Source of the DNA: CBDHCC01 sp965261015
GTDB taxonomy: Bacteria; Pseudomonadota; Alphaproteobacteria; Sphingomonadales; Sphingomonadaceae
Direction: 5' to 3'
DNA length: 64,000 bases
NCBI GenBank assembly: GCA_965261015.1
Contig: CBDHCC010000001.1
Coordinates: 1,488,001 to 1,552,000 of the forward strand
Position numbers and translations under genes: made by a program. The stretch's first letter is position 1. Every line of letters starts with the position of its first letter. Of the stretch, positions 16,754 to 25,698 are shown piece after piece. The notes beneath the pieces are model-generated. The model was not told where the DNA came from. It saw only the letters and a program-made list of their open reading frames with translations, and made no database searches.

Positions 16754-17668
16754 TCAGCCTACCAGGCCGAAGCACCATAGCAGTATGGCCTTTTGCGCGT
16801 GCAGGCGGTTTTCGGCCTCGTCCCAGACCGCCGACTGCGGGCCGTCGATCACCGCGCCGGCGACCTCCTCCCCCCGGTGGGCCGGCAGGCAGTGCAGGAA
16901 CAGCGCGTGCGGATCCGCCCGCGCCATCAGCGCGGGCGTGACCTGATAGGGCATCAACGCGGCGCGCTTCGCCTCGGCGTCCGCCTGCCCCATCGAGATC
17001 CAGCTGTCGGTGACGATCACGTCGGCGTCCGCCGCCGCGCGATCCGGACTGCGCTCGGTCTGCACCGATCCGGCCCGCGCGAGCACCGCAGGGTCGGCGT
17101 CGTAACCCTCCGGTCCGCTCACCGTCAGGTGGCCGCCGGTCAACGCTATGCCCTCGACCAGCGAATGCAACACGTTGTTTCCGTCGCCCAGCCAGGTCCA
17201 TCGGACCCCGTCGAGCCGGCCGAGCCGCTCTCGGACCGTCATCAGATCGGCCACCGCCTGACAGGGGTGCGACAGGTCCGACAGGCCGTTCACCACCGGC
17301 ACCCCGGACGCGCTCGCCATCGCATCCAGCTTGGCGGGGTCGTCGGTCCGCAGCATGATGGCATCCACCATCCGGCCCAGCACGCGCGCCGTGTCCTCGA
17401 CTGTCTCTCCGCGACCCAACTGCGTCGAGGCGGCGTCGAGCACGATGCTGGTGCCGCCCAATTGCGTCATGGCCATCTGGAACGAGATGCGGGTGCGGGT
17501 GGACGACTTCTCGAACACCAGCGCCAGCGTCCGTCCGGACAGCGGGGCGTCGGCGTCGGGCCTACCCTTCGGCCATCCCACCCTGGCGGCTTTCCTCCGG
17601 GCGGCCTCGTCGAGGATTTCGCCGAGCGCGGGGACCCCCACCGGATGAACATCGAGGAAGTTCCGCAT
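16754..17668 (-). CDS. argF: Ornithine carbamoyltransferase
   Basis: Makes citrulline from ornithine and carbamoyl phosphate in arginine biosynthesis. The 304-residue protein has the carbamoyl-phosphate loop EKSSTRTRISF (about residues 53-63), the ornithine-side DSWISMGQ, and the catalytic HCLPAHRGEEV near the C terminus. ATG 17668 overlaps the argD TGA (ATGA), so the two genes are coupled. An upstream extension of the frame runs through argD antisense and is not coding. Confidence 0.97.
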   Translation of the reverse strand: MRNFLDVHPVGVPALGEILDEAARRKAARVGWPKGRPDADAPLSGRTLALVFEKSSTRTRISFQMAMTQLGGTSIVLDAASTQLGRGETVEDTARVLGRMVDAIMLRTDDPAKLDAMASASGVPVVNGLSDLSHPCQAVADLMTVRERLGRLDGVRWTWLGDGNNVLHSLVEGIALTGGHLTVSGPEGYDADPAVLARAGSVQTERSPDRAAADADVIVTDSWISMGQADAEAKRAALMPYQVTPALMARADPHALFLHCLPAHRGEEVAGAVIDGPQSAVWDEAENRLHAQKAILLWCFGLVG

Positions 17669-18861
17669 CAGGCGGGCACGGCCTCGGGCGCGAAGCTCTC
17701 CGCACCGGCGACCAGCTTTTCGACCGCCGCGTCGATCTCCGCCTGCTCGATGATCAAGGGAGGCAGGATGCGGACCACCTGATCGGCGGCGGCGACGGTG
17801 AGCAGCTGATGATGGTCGCGCAGGTGAGCGACAAAGGGCCGGCTTTCCTCGTGCAGGCGGACACCCAGCATCAGACCGGTGCCACGCACATGGTCGAATA
17901 GGTTCGGATGAGCGGAGACGACCTGTTCCAGAGCGGAGCGAAGCCGTTCGCCCATGTCGCGGACGTGCTCCAGAAAGCCGGGCTCCAGCACCGCGTCCAG
18001 AACCGCCATGCCGGCCGCCATCGCAAGCGGATTGCCGCCATAAGTCGACCCGTGGGTGCCGAGCCCCATGCCGCTCGCCGCCCGCTCCGTGGCAAGGCAG
18101 GCACCGAGCGGGAACCCTCCGCCAATGCCCTTGGCCGTCGCCAGGATGTCGGGTGTGACGCCATATTGCTCGTGGACGTACAGCGTGCCGGTCCGCGCCA
18201 TGCCGCACTGCACCTCGTCGAAGACCAGCATCAAGCCGTGCTCGTCGGCCAGGTCGCGCAAGCCCTGCAGGAAGGCGCGGCTGGCGGGGCGAATGCCGCC
18301 CTCCCCCTGGATCGGTTCGACGAGGAACCCGGCGGTGTGCTCGTCGACCAGCGCCGCGGCGGCGGCGAGGTCGTCGAACGGCGCGTAGGCGAAGCCGGGC
18401 ACGAGCGGCGCGAAGCCCTCCGTCATCTTCTCCGACTGGGTGGCGGAGATGGTCGCCAACGTGCGGCCGTGGAACGCGGCGGAAAAAGCGATCAGGGTGG
18501 TGCGCTCCGGATGTCCGTTCGCATGCTGGAACTTGCGAGCGGTCTTGATCGCGCACTCCACCGCTTCCGCGCCCGAATTGGTGAAGAACACGGTGTCCGC
18601 GAAGGTGTTCGCCACCAGTCGCTCCGCCAGCGCCTCGCCTTGCGGGCTGCCATAGAGGTTCGACACATGCATCAGCGTGGCCGCCTGATCCTGGATCGCC
18701 TTCACGAAGGGAGCGTGGCTGTGGCCCAGCAGGTTGACCGCGATACCCGCCGCGAAGTCCAGATAACGGCGACCATCCTCCCCGATCAGCCAGCAGCCGT
18801 CCCCCTTCACAGGGCGCACGCCGCAGCGGGGATAGACAGGCATGAGGGGGGTGACGGACAT
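17668..18861 (-). CDS. argD: Acetylornithine aminotransferase
   Basis: PLP-dependent class-III aminotransferase converting N-acetylglutamate semialdehyde to N-acetylornithine; the family often also serves in lysine synthesis. The 397-residue protein has NSGAEAVECAIKTARKF, the FDEVQCGMARTG motif with the cofactor-binding Asp, and the Schiff-base Lys in LATAKGIGGGFPLGA. AGGAG stands before ATG 18861. It forms an operon with argF, consistent with arginine synthesis. Confidence 0.97.
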   Translation of the reverse strand: MSVTPLMPVYPRCGVRPVKGDGCWLIGEDGRRYLDFAAGIAVNLLGHSHAPFVKAIQDQAATLMHVSNLYGSPQGEALAERLVANTFADTVFFTNSGAEAVECAIKTARKFQHANGHPERTTLIAFSAAFHGRTLATISATQSEKMTEGFAPLVPGFAYAPFDDLAAAAALVDEHTAGFLVEPIQGEGGIRPASRAFLQGLRDLADEHGLMLVFDEVQCGMARTGTLYVHEQYGVTPDILATAKGIGGGFPLGACLATERAASGMGLGTHGSTYGGNPLAMAAGMAVLDAVLEPGFLEHVRDMGERLRSALEQVVSAHPNLFDHVRGTGLMLGVRLHEESRPFVAHLRDHHQLLTVAAADQVVRILPPLIIEQAEIDAAVEKLVAGAESFAPEAVPA

Positions 18862-18878
18862 TGGTCGGCTCCTGTGAA

Positions 18879-20306
18879 CTAGATGGCTGGCTGGGAAGCG
18901 TCGGAACGCTCCGTCAGGTCAGAAAGCAGCTGGCGGGCGAAGGCGGCCAGCCCGTCGTCGCGCGCACCTATCACCACGATGCGGTCGCCCTCGCGCGCCT
19001 CGGCCAGCAAGGGCGCGCGCGCGGCCGCGCGGTCGGCAACAGCGGTCGCAGAGACCCCGCGCTCGGCCAGCGCTCCGGCAAGCCACTCGCCGCCACGCTC
19101 GCGCTCGGTCGTGCCGCCGAAATAGGCGGGTTCGGTCACCCACAGGCGATCGTCCGCGCCCAGTCCGTCCGCGAAGGCGGAGGCGAGCGCCTCGCCCATG
19201 GTGGTGAGCGGACCGTAGCCATGAGGCTGGAACAGGACGAGCAATCGCCCGTCCTGTCCGCGCAGTGTGGCGAGCGAGGCGGCAACCTTGTCGGGATTGT
19301 GCGCGAAGTCGTCCACCACGCCCACGCCGTCAGCGGTCCCAATCGTCTCCAAACGCCGGGTGATGCCGCGAAAGCCGCTCAGCGTGCCCGCCGCCAGGCT
19401 GAGCCCCGTGCCAAGTGCCACCGCGCCAGCGAGCGCCGCCAGCGCGTTGGACAGATTGTGCTCGCCCGGTACGGCGAGCGCCACCGGCACACGCTCGTCC
19501 GTCTGCCGGTCCACGGCGATGAAGCGCAGCCCGAGCGGTGTGGCCGTGACCGACTCCGCCGTGATGCGGGACCCGTCCGCAAGGCCGAACAGGAGCGCGG
19601 TGTCCGGGGCGAGCGCCAGCGCTTCCGCGTCGTCGGCGTTCACGACGGCGGTGTCGGCCGCTTCGAGGAAGCCGCCGAACAGCGCCCGCAATTCGTCCAT
19701 GGGCTTGTGGTCGTGCGACAGGTTCGTCAGCACCGCCACCGTGGGGCGGAACAGCGCGATCGAGCCGTCGCTCTCGTCCACTTCCGACACCCAGAGGTCC
19801 GGGTTGCCGGCGAGCGCGCTCGCATAAGGCGCGTCATCGCCGACGAAGTCGATCATCGGCGCGCCGTTCATCACCGTGGGCTTCCGAGCCATGCGGTGCA
19901 GGATCAGCGCGAACATGCCGGTCACCGTGGATTTGCCGCTGGTGCCGCCGACCGCGACGGACTGGCCAGCCGCGTTGAACATCCGCGACAGCAGCTCGGC
20001 CCGCGTCACCCGTTCCACGCCCAGCGCGCGGGCGGCCTCCACGTCCGGCACGGAGTCCTCGACCGCCGCGGACGCGACGACGCGACCCACAGGTGCCACG
20101 ACGCCGCTGCCGTCCTGGCGGTGGAGAGCCACACCTTGGTTCTCCAGCCAGCGGAACTTGTCGGGCGTGTCGCCACGATCATGGGCGCGATCCGAACCGC
20201 TGACGCTCACGCCGCGCGCCGCCAGCAAGGAGGCGAGCGGCATCATGCCGGAGCCGCCGATGCCGCAAAAGAAGGTGGGAAGGTTTATATCGGTGTCTAT
20301 GTCCAT
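18879..20306 (-). CDS. mpl: Mur-ligase family protein, probable Mpl (peptidoglycan recycling ligase)
   Basis: Most likely UDP-N-acetylmuramate:L-alanyl-gamma-D-glutamyl-meso-diaminopimelate ligase, which reattaches recycled tripeptide to UDP-MurNAc. The 475-residue protein starts with the MurC-like nucleotide fold FFCGIGGSGMMPLASLL and has the ATP loop VGGTSGKSTVTG, SEVDESDGS, NLSHDHKPMDEL and VVDDFAHNPDKVAASL. The divergent neighbour, an LD-carboxypeptidase whose start codon is only 21 bases away, supports recycling over de novo synthesis (MurC). ATG 20306 was chosen because the Mur fold begins right after it; an upstream in-frame ATG would overlap the neighbour. Confidence 0.82.
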   Translation of the reverse strand: MDIDTDINLPTFFCGIGGSGMMPLASLLAARGVSVSGSDRAHDRGDTPDKFRWLENQGVALHRQDGSGVVAPVGRVVASAAVEDSVPDVEAARALGVERVTRAELLSRMFNAAGQSVAVGGTSGKSTVTGMFALILHRMARKPTVMNGAPMIDFVGDDAPYASALAGNPDLWVSEVDESDGSIALFRPTVAVLTNLSHDHKPMDELRALFGGFLEAADTAVVNADDAEALALAPDTALLFGLADGSRITAESVTATPLGLRFIAVDRQTDERVPVALAVPGEHNLSNALAALAGAVALGTGLSLAAGTLSGFRGITRRLETIGTADGVGVVDDFAHNPDKVAASLATLRGQDGRLLVLFQPHGYGPLTTMGEALASAFADGLGADDRLWVTEPAYFGGTTERERGGEWLAGALAERGVSATAVADRAAARAPLLAEAREGDRIVVIGARDDGLAAFARQLLSDLTERSDASQPAI

Positions 20307-20327
20307 CGGCCGGGCTATGCCGCAGCC

Positions 20328-21158
20328 ATGGAACGGCCACAACCCGATCAGCCGTCGGCCCAACGTGAGCCGGACCCTGCCACAACCCCCGTCGTCGCCG
20401 TAGTGGCCCCGTCCTGCCCCGTCGACCGCGCGTTGGCCGACCGGATGGAGGCGATCGCGCCGAACGTCACGCTACGCTGGTCGTCGCAGTGCTTTGCCAC
20501 CGGCGGCCATTTCGCGGGCTCCGATGCGGACCGCGCGGACGCTCTCGTCGCCGCCTGGAACGATCCGACGGTCGACGCGGTCTGGTGCGCGCGGGGCGGC
20601 GCCGGGGCCGCTCGGATCGCGGCGGAGGCGGTGGCACGGTTCGACCCAGGTGTGGGCAAGCCGCTGCTGGGCTACTCCGATGCCGGCTTCCTGCACGCGG
20701 CGCTGCTGCGCGCCGGTCGGACGGGCGCGGTCTGGTCGCCGATGCCCGCCGACCTGACCCGCGAAGGAGGGACGCGGGCCATCGCTCGCGCCATCGCCCT
20801 GCTGACCACGCGCGACCCCCCTGCCGGCGGTGCGGCCTGCGCCTTCAACCTGACGGTGCTCTGCGCCACGCTCGGCACCGGGTTGGAACCGCCGCTCGCA
20901 GGGCGAGAGCTGTGGCTGGAGGACGTGGGCGAGCCGCTCTACCGGATCGACCGCCTGCTGTTCCAACTGAGCTCACAACCTTGGTTCCGCGACGTGACAG
21001 GCGTGCGGCTGGGACGGTTCGGCGGGTGGAAGAACGACCGCCCGTTCGGTGCCTCCCTCTCGCAGGTGGCCGAGCACTGGCTGGCGCGGGCCGGGGTGCC
21101 GTTGCTGGACAGCGCCGACATCGGGCACGATGCCGACAATACGGTGGTCTGCTTCTAA
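20328..21158 (+). CDS. ldcA: LD-carboxypeptidase (peptidase S66 family)
   Basis: Cytoplasmic serine peptidase that trims the terminal D-Ala from recycled murein tetrapeptides. The 276-residue protein has the S66 fold with the nucleophile serine in LGYSDAG, the glutamate in LWLEDVGEPLYRIDR and the histidine in SADIGHDADN, matching the Ser-Glu-His triad of E. coli LdcA. ATG 20328 was chosen from the start of the conserved region. A TATGCC box ends six bases upstream. Divergent from mpl, whose product uses the tripeptide this enzyme makes. Confidence 0.88.
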   Translation: MERPQPDQPSAQREPDPATTPVVAVVAPSCPVDRALADRMEAIAPNVTLRWSSQCFATGGHFAGSDADRADALVAAWNDPTVDAVWCARGGAGAARIAAEAVARFDPGVGKPLLGYSDAGFLHAALLRAGRTGAVWSPMPADLTREGGTRAIARAIALLTTRDPPAGGAACAFNLTVLCATLGTGLEPPLAGRELWLEDVGEPLYRIDRLLFQLSSQPWFRDVTGVRLGRFGGWKNDRPFGASLSQVAEHWLARAGVPLLDSADIGHDADNTVVCF

Positions 21159-21189
21159 CTCAGAGAGCCCGGACCCGCTTCGCCAACGG

Positions 21190-22050
21190 TCAGCTCTTCA
21201 GTTTCCAACCGGACTGCATCACCGCATACAGCCCCACGCCCAGAATCGCGTTCAGCGCAAGGATCACCGCGCCGCCGACATAGATGGGCGAGTCGGCCAC
21301 TCCCAGGAAGCCGTAGCGAAAGCCGGAGATGATGTAGAAGAAGGGGTTGAGGTGACTGAGCAACTCGAAGGTCGGTGCCAGCTGCGTCACGGAATAGAAC
21401 GTGCCGGACAGAAGCGACAAGGGAATAATGACGAAGTTCGTCATGGCGGCCAGGTGGTCGAACTTCTCCGCCCACAGGCTGGTAATCATGCCCAGAAGAG
21501 CCAGGAAGATCGAACCCATCAGCCCGAACCACAGGACCGGGCCGAAATGGCGCACCGTCACCGGCACGCCCGGATACAGCCACATCGCCAGCCACACCGC
21601 GCAGCCGACCAGGACCGCGCGCGTGACCGCCGCGCCGATGATCCCCGCGATCAGCTCCGCATTCGACAGCGGCGGCATCAGATAATCGACGATGGTGCCT
21701 TGGATCTTGCCGACCAGAAGGGAAAAGCTGGCATTGGCGAAAGCGTTCTGCATCATGCCCATGACGATCAGACCGGGCGCGATGAAGGCCGCGAAGGGTA
21801 CGCCCAGCACCGTGGCCCCGGCCCGCCCCAATGCCACGGTGAAGATGACGAGGTAGAGGACGGTGGTGATCGCCGGCGCCCAGATCGTCTGGGTCTGCAC
21901 CTTCAGGAAGCGGCGCACCTCCTTCCCGAACAAAACGCTCAACCCACCCCAATTCACACGCCGGATGATCGGTTCGCCCATCGGGCGGATCTGAGGGGCG
22001 AGCGCCGCGCGGGCGGCCTCTGGCGTGGACGGCGCGACTGGCGTTGGCAT
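21190..22050 (-). CDS. ABC-2 type transporter permease
   Basis: Membrane subunit of an ABC-2 exporter, 286 residues with six predicted helices. The family signature is visible: FGKEVRRFLKVQTQTIWAP, LVIFTVALG, FIAPGLIVMGMMQNAFAN, LSGTFYSVTQLAP and SHLNPFFYIISGFRYGF. Substrate unknown; related pairs (YadGH/NodIJ-like) move lipids or polysaccharides. The ATP-binding subunit is not adjacent, since gcrA is next upstream on the other strand. ATG 22050 is preceded by a good promoter ending seven bases away. Confidence 0.9.
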   Translation of the reverse strand: MPTPVAPSTPEAARAALAPQIRPMGEPIIRRVNWGGLSVLFGKEVRRFLKVQTQTIWAPAITTVLYLVIFTVALGRAGATVLGVPFAAFIAPGLIVMGMMQNAFANASFSLLVGKIQGTIVDYLMPPLSNAELIAGIIGAAVTRAVLVGCAVWLAMWLYPGVPVTVRHFGPVLWFGLMGSIFLALLGMITSLWAEKFDHLAAMTNFVIIPLSLLSGTFYSVTQLAPTFELLSHLNPFFYIISGFRYGFLGVADSPIYVGGAVILALNAILGVGLYAVMQSGWKLKS

Positions 22051-22057
22051 GGCGCTG

Positions 22058-22086
22058 CGACTAAGGCTCTGCGGCGTTGGCGGCAA
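22058..22086 (-). promoter_or_regulatory. Candidate leaderless promoter of the ABC-2 permease
   Basis: Minus-strand TTGCCG (22081-22086), a 17-base spacer and TAGTCG (22058-22063), followed by seven bases and the ATG. There is no room for an untranslated leader and no Shine-Dalgarno. Confidence 0.5.
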
Positions 22087-22153
22087 GCGGCGCGGGCTTG
22101 AACGGGGTGGAGGTCCACCCGACCTTGTCCGCCGAAGGAGTATCGAGACGGTT

Positions 22154-22846
22154 ATGGCATGGACGGACGAGCGGATTGGTGAACTGAAGCGATTGTGGGA
22201 CGACGGGCTGACCGCCAGCCAGATCGCCGATGCCTTGGGCGGGGTCTCGCGCAACGCCGTGATCGGCAAGGCGCACCGCCTGGGGCTGAAGCCCCGCCCC
22301 TCCCCGGTCAAAACCACGGCCGAGCTGGAGAAGGAGCGACACGCCGCCGCGACGGTCGAGACGCAGGAAGCCACCGTTCCGGCCGCGCCGGAGCCTCTCC
22401 CGGCTGCCCCCACTCCGGCTGTCGAAGCCGCCGCCGTGCCGGTCCCGCCCGCCGCGGAACCGGCGACGCCCGCCCCCTCCCCCACTCCTGCGGCAGAGAC
22501 CGCTCCCAAGGTCGAGTTGCGGTCGGTCGGGCCGGGCGGGTTCCTGCGACAGAATCCGGGTGAACAGCAGCAACCGATCCCGCCGGCACCGCCGCGGCGC
22601 CTGGTGCCTTCTAGGCCCAGCGACGAGGTCGCGGACAAGACCTCGCTCCTCGACTTGAACGAGCGCATCTGCCGCTGGCCGCTCGGCCATCCGGGAGAGC
22701 CGGACTTTCACTTCTGTGGACAGCCGGTGAACCCCGGCTTTCCATACTGCGTGGATCATTGCGGCAACGCCTATCAAGCGCAGATGCCGCGGCGGGACCG
22801 CAAGCCCCCGCCACCGATGCCGTTCGGCGGGCCGCGCGTTCGCTGA
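22154..22846 (+). CDS. gcrA: Cell-cycle regulator GcrA
   Basis: Alphaproteobacterial transcription factor that binds CcrM-methylated GANTC sites and recruits RNA polymerase sigma70. The 230-residue protein opens with the diagnostic helix-turn-helix: MAWTDERIGELKRLW, then a turn, GLTASQIADALG and SRNAVIGKAHRLGL. The middle 80 residues are Ala/Pro/Glu-rich linker. The C-terminal cysteine-rich sigma-interacting domain holds CRWPLGHPGEPDFHFCG and FPYCVDHCGNAYQ. It is longer than Caulobacter GcrA (173 residues) because of the linker. ATG 22154 fits the family start. Confidence 0.95.
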   Translation: MAWTDERIGELKRLWDDGLTASQIADALGGVSRNAVIGKAHRLGLKPRPSPVKTTAELEKERHAAATVETQEATVPAAPEPLPAAPTPAVEAAAVPVPPAAEPATPAPSPTPAAETAPKVELRSVGPGGFLRQNPGEQQQPIPPAPPRRLVPSRPSDEVADKTSLLDLNERICRWPLGHPGEPDFHFCGQPVNPGFPYCVDHCGNAYQAQMPRRDRKPPPPMPFGGPRVR

Positions 22847-22914
22847 GGATCATCCTTGGGGCCGACCGGGGCGGACATTGCCCCGGCCAGGCCCCCCGGC
22901 CATAAGCGGCGCGA

Positions 22915-24894
22915 ATGGCTGACGACCTTTTCTCCTCCGCACCCGACACCGGTCACGGAGATTATGACGCCTCCGCGATCGAGGTGCTGGAGGGGCTGGA
23001 GCCGGTGCGCCGCCGGCCGGGCATGTACATTGGCGGGACGGACGAGCGCGCTCTCCACCACCTCGCTGCCGAGGTGCTCGACAACGCGATGGACGAGGCG
23101 GTGGCCGGTCACGCGACCCGGATCGAGGTCGAACTCGCCGCGGGCAACCGACTGATCGTCAGCGACAATGGGCGCGGCATCCCGATCGACCCGCATCCGA
23201 AATTTCCGGGCAAGTCGGCGCTGGAAGTGATCCTGACGACCCTGCATTCCGGCGGGAAATTCTCGGCCAAGGCTTACCAGACCTCTGGTGGCCTGCACGG
23301 CGTCGGCGTGTCCGTTGTCAACGCGTTGTCTAGCGAGACGGAGGTGGAGGTCGCGCGCAACCGCGTCCTCTATCGCGCGCGCTTCGCCCGGGGCGAAGTG
23401 GTGGAGCCGGTCGCCGAGGTGGGGCAGGCCCCGAACCGCCGCGGAACCCGCCTGACCTTCGTGCCGGACACCGAGATCTTCGGTGATCGCATGTTCAAGC
23501 CGGCGCGTCTCTATCGGCTGGCCCGGTCAAAGGCCTATCTGTTCGCGGGCGTCGAGATCCGCTGGCGATGCGACCCGGCGCTCATCGCCGACGACACTCC
23601 GGCAGAGGCGACCTTTCAGTTCCCCGGTGGTTTGGCGGACCACCTGCGCGAACAGCTGGGAGAACGGGCGTGCGCCACCGCGGAACTGTTCGCCGGCCAG
23701 CAGGATTTCGGCGACGCCGCCGGACGGGTGGAATGGGCCGTCGCCTGGCCGCTCTTCACCGACGGGTCCGCCTCGTACTATTGCAACACCATTCCCACGC
23801 CAGACGGCGGCACCCACGAACAGGGCCTGCGCGCCGCGCTGACGAAAGGATTGCGCCAGTTCGGCGACTTGATGGGCAACCGCAAGGCGAAGGAGATCGG
23901 GGCGGACGACGTGGTGATCGGTGCCGAGTCGATGCTGTCCGTCTTCATCCGCGATCCGTCCTTTCAAAGTCAGACGAAGGACCGGCTGACCTCACCCGAA
24001 GCGGCACGGTTGGTGGAGGGCGCGGTGCGCGACCATTTCGACCATTTCCTGTCCGACGATATGGAGCGCGGCCGCGCCCTATTGGGTCTGGTCCTGGATC
24101 GAGTCGAGGAGCGGTTGAAACGGCGGGCGGAACGCGAGGTGAAGCGCAAGACCGCCACATCGGGTCGCCGCCTGCGCCTGCCTGGCAAGCTGACCGACTG
24201 CGCCACCGACGATCCCGACGGGACCGAGCTGTTCATCGTGGAGGGGGACTCCGCTGGCGGTTCGGCCAAGCAGGCGCGCGATCGCAAGTTCCAGGCGATC
24301 CTGCCGATCCGGGGCAAGATCCTGAACGTCGCGTCCGCCACGACCGCCAAGATCATGGCGAACAGCGAGGTCGCCGACCTGATCCAGGCGCTGGGCTGCG
24401 GCACCGGTGCCAGCTGCCTGCCGGACAATCTGAGGTACGAGCGCGTAATCATCATGACGGACGCCGACGTGGACGGCGCGCACATCGCCACGCTGCTGAT
24501 GACCTTCTTCTTTCAGGAGATGCCGGAGCTGGTGAAGCGGGGGCACCTCTATTTGGCTCGGCCACCGCTGTATCGCCTGTCCGATGGCAAGAAGTCGGTC
24601 TATGCCCGCGACGACGCCGATCGTGCCGAGCTGGAGCGCACGGTCTTCAAGGGCCGGAAAGTCGATGTCGGCCGGTTCAAGGGCCTGGGCGAGATGAACC
24701 CCGGCCAGCTGAAGGAGACCACCATGGCGCCGGCCACCCGCAGCCTGCTGCGCGTGCGTCTGCCGGCCGAATATCAGGCGCAGAATGCGGTGCGCGAATT
24801 GGTCGATCAGCTGATGGGCCGGAACCCAGAACACCGCTTCAACTTCATCCAGGCCAACGCGGCCGAACTGGACGAGGAGGCGATCGACGCCTGA
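22915..24894 (+). CDS. parE: DNA topoisomerase IV subunit B
   Basis: ATPase subunit of topoisomerase IV, which decatenates daughter chromosomes. The 659-residue protein has the GHKL ATP site (RRPGMYIGG near residue 40, EVLDNAMDEAV, DNGRGIPID, GLHGVGVSVVNALS). The TOPRIM segment begins EGDSAGGSAKQARDRKFQ and has the metal-binding DADVDGAHIATLL. The shorter length without the gyrase-type insertion and the sequence TTAKIMANSEVADLIQALG mark it as ParE rather than GyrB. A TAAGCG box lies six bases before ATG 22915. Confidence 0.95.
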   Translation: MADDLFSSAPDTGHGDYDASAIEVLEGLEPVRRRPGMYIGGTDERALHHLAAEVLDNAMDEAVAGHATRIEVELAAGNRLIVSDNGRGIPIDPHPKFPGKSALEVILTTLHSGGKFSAKAYQTSGGLHGVGVSVVNALSSETEVEVARNRVLYRARFARGEVVEPVAEVGQAPNRRGTRLTFVPDTEIFGDRMFKPARLYRLARSKAYLFAGVEIRWRCDPALIADDTPAEATFQFPGGLADHLREQLGERACATAELFAGQQDFGDAAGRVEWAVAWPLFTDGSASYYCNTIPTPDGGTHEQGLRAALTKGLRQFGDLMGNRKAKEIGADDVVIGAESMLSVFIRDPSFQSQTKDRLTSPEAARLVEGAVRDHFDHFLSDDMERGRALLGLVLDRVEERLKRRAEREVKRKTATSGRRLRLPGKLTDCATDDPDGTELFIVEGDSAGGSAKQARDRKFQAILPIRGKILNVASATTAKIMANSEVADLIQALGCGTGASCLPDNLRYERVIIMTDADVDGAHIATLLMTFFFQEMPELVKRGHLYLARPPLYRLSDGKKSVYARDDADRAELERTVFKGRKVDVGRFKGLGEMNPGQLKETTMAPATRSLLRVRLPAEYQAQNAVRELVDQLMGRNPEHRFNFIQANAAELDEEAIDA

Positions 24895-24900
24895 TCGTCG

Positions 24901-25698
24901 TTAAACGCGGTCCGAAATCTCGGTGCTCAGAGCGGCGACCAACATCTGCACCTTACCCTGCCGCCACTGCGGTGTCGGCGCGATCAGGTGATAGGCACCC
25001 TCTCCAACGGTCCCTTCGCTTTCGACCAGGCGGCCCGTGGACAGCTCTTCCGCCGCCAGCAGCCGGGGCACCGTCGCCGTCCCAAGCCCCGCGATCGCCG
25101 CGTCCAGTGCCAGCCCCGCATCGGCCACCCTCAGTGCGCCGCCGTCCCCGTCCCCGTCACTCCAAATGATCCGGCGATCGGGCGCGCCCTCGATGCCGAC
25201 GGTGACCATCCCACGCGGATCTATGCTCACATGTTCCAGGCCGGTAGCCGGCGCGCCCCAAGCGATCGCCAGGTCGAGATTGGCTTCCGTGAAGTCCGGC
25301 GTCGTGTCGTGGCTCTCCAGCCGGAAGCGCGTTCCGGGCACCGCGCTCGCATATTGCGCCAGCTTCGGCAGCAGCCAGCGTCCGGTCAAGTCGCGTGGCG
25401 CGGCGATCGTCAGCACGTCGGACCCCTGCCCGCCCCGCATCGCACGCACCGACTCCTCGAATTGCAGGAACCCGTCGCGCAGTGCCGTCAGCCCCGCCTC
25501 GCCCTCCGGCGTCAGCTCTAGCCCGCCGGGGAGCCGGCGGAACAGGACGACGCCCAGCACATCCTCCAGAGCCCGCACCTGCTGCCCCACGGCGGCGGGG
25601 GTGACCGCCAACTCGTCCGCAGCGCGGGTGAAAGAGAGGTGCCGGGCCGCCGCATCGTACACGCGCAAGGCGTTGAGAGGCAGATGGGTGCGCTTCAC
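24901..25698 (-). CDS. LysR-family transcriptional regulator (GcvA-like)
   Basis: 265-residue regulator. The N-terminal winged HTH (LPLNALRVYDAAARHLSF, TRAADELAVTPAAVGQQVRALE, RRLPGGLELTPEG) is typical of the GcvA/AmpR branch. The effector domain has TIAAPRDLTGRWLLPKLAQYA and DLAIAWGA. GTG 25698 is chosen because it overlaps the apaG stop (GTGA) and begins the conserved HTH. It ends six bases from the convergent parE stop. Position as the last gene of metZ-apaG-lysR suggests it might act on sulfur amino acid genes, but that is inference. Confidence 0.88.
   Translation of the reverse strand: MKRTHLPLNALRVYDAAARHLSFTRAADELAVTPAAVGQQVRALEDVLGVVLFRRLPGGLELTPEGEAGLTALRDGFLQFEESVRAMRGGQGSDVLTIAAPRDLTGRWLLPKLAQYASAVPGTRFRLESHDTTPDFTEANLDLAIAWGAPATGLEHVSIDPRGMVTVGIEGAPDRRIIWSDGDGDGGALRVADAGLALDAAIAGLGTATVPRLLAAEELSTGRLVESEGTVGEGAYHLIAPTPQWRQGKVQMLVAALSTEISDRV

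Noticed and set aside
16754..18556. Extension of argF upstream across argD
   Set aside because: OTCase similarity starts at ATG 17668, which overlaps the argD stop; the extension is out of frame with argD.
18861..21158. A plus-strand frame extending ldcA backwards across mpl
   Set aside because: Similarity to LD-carboxypeptidases begins only after 20328; the rest is antisense to mpl.
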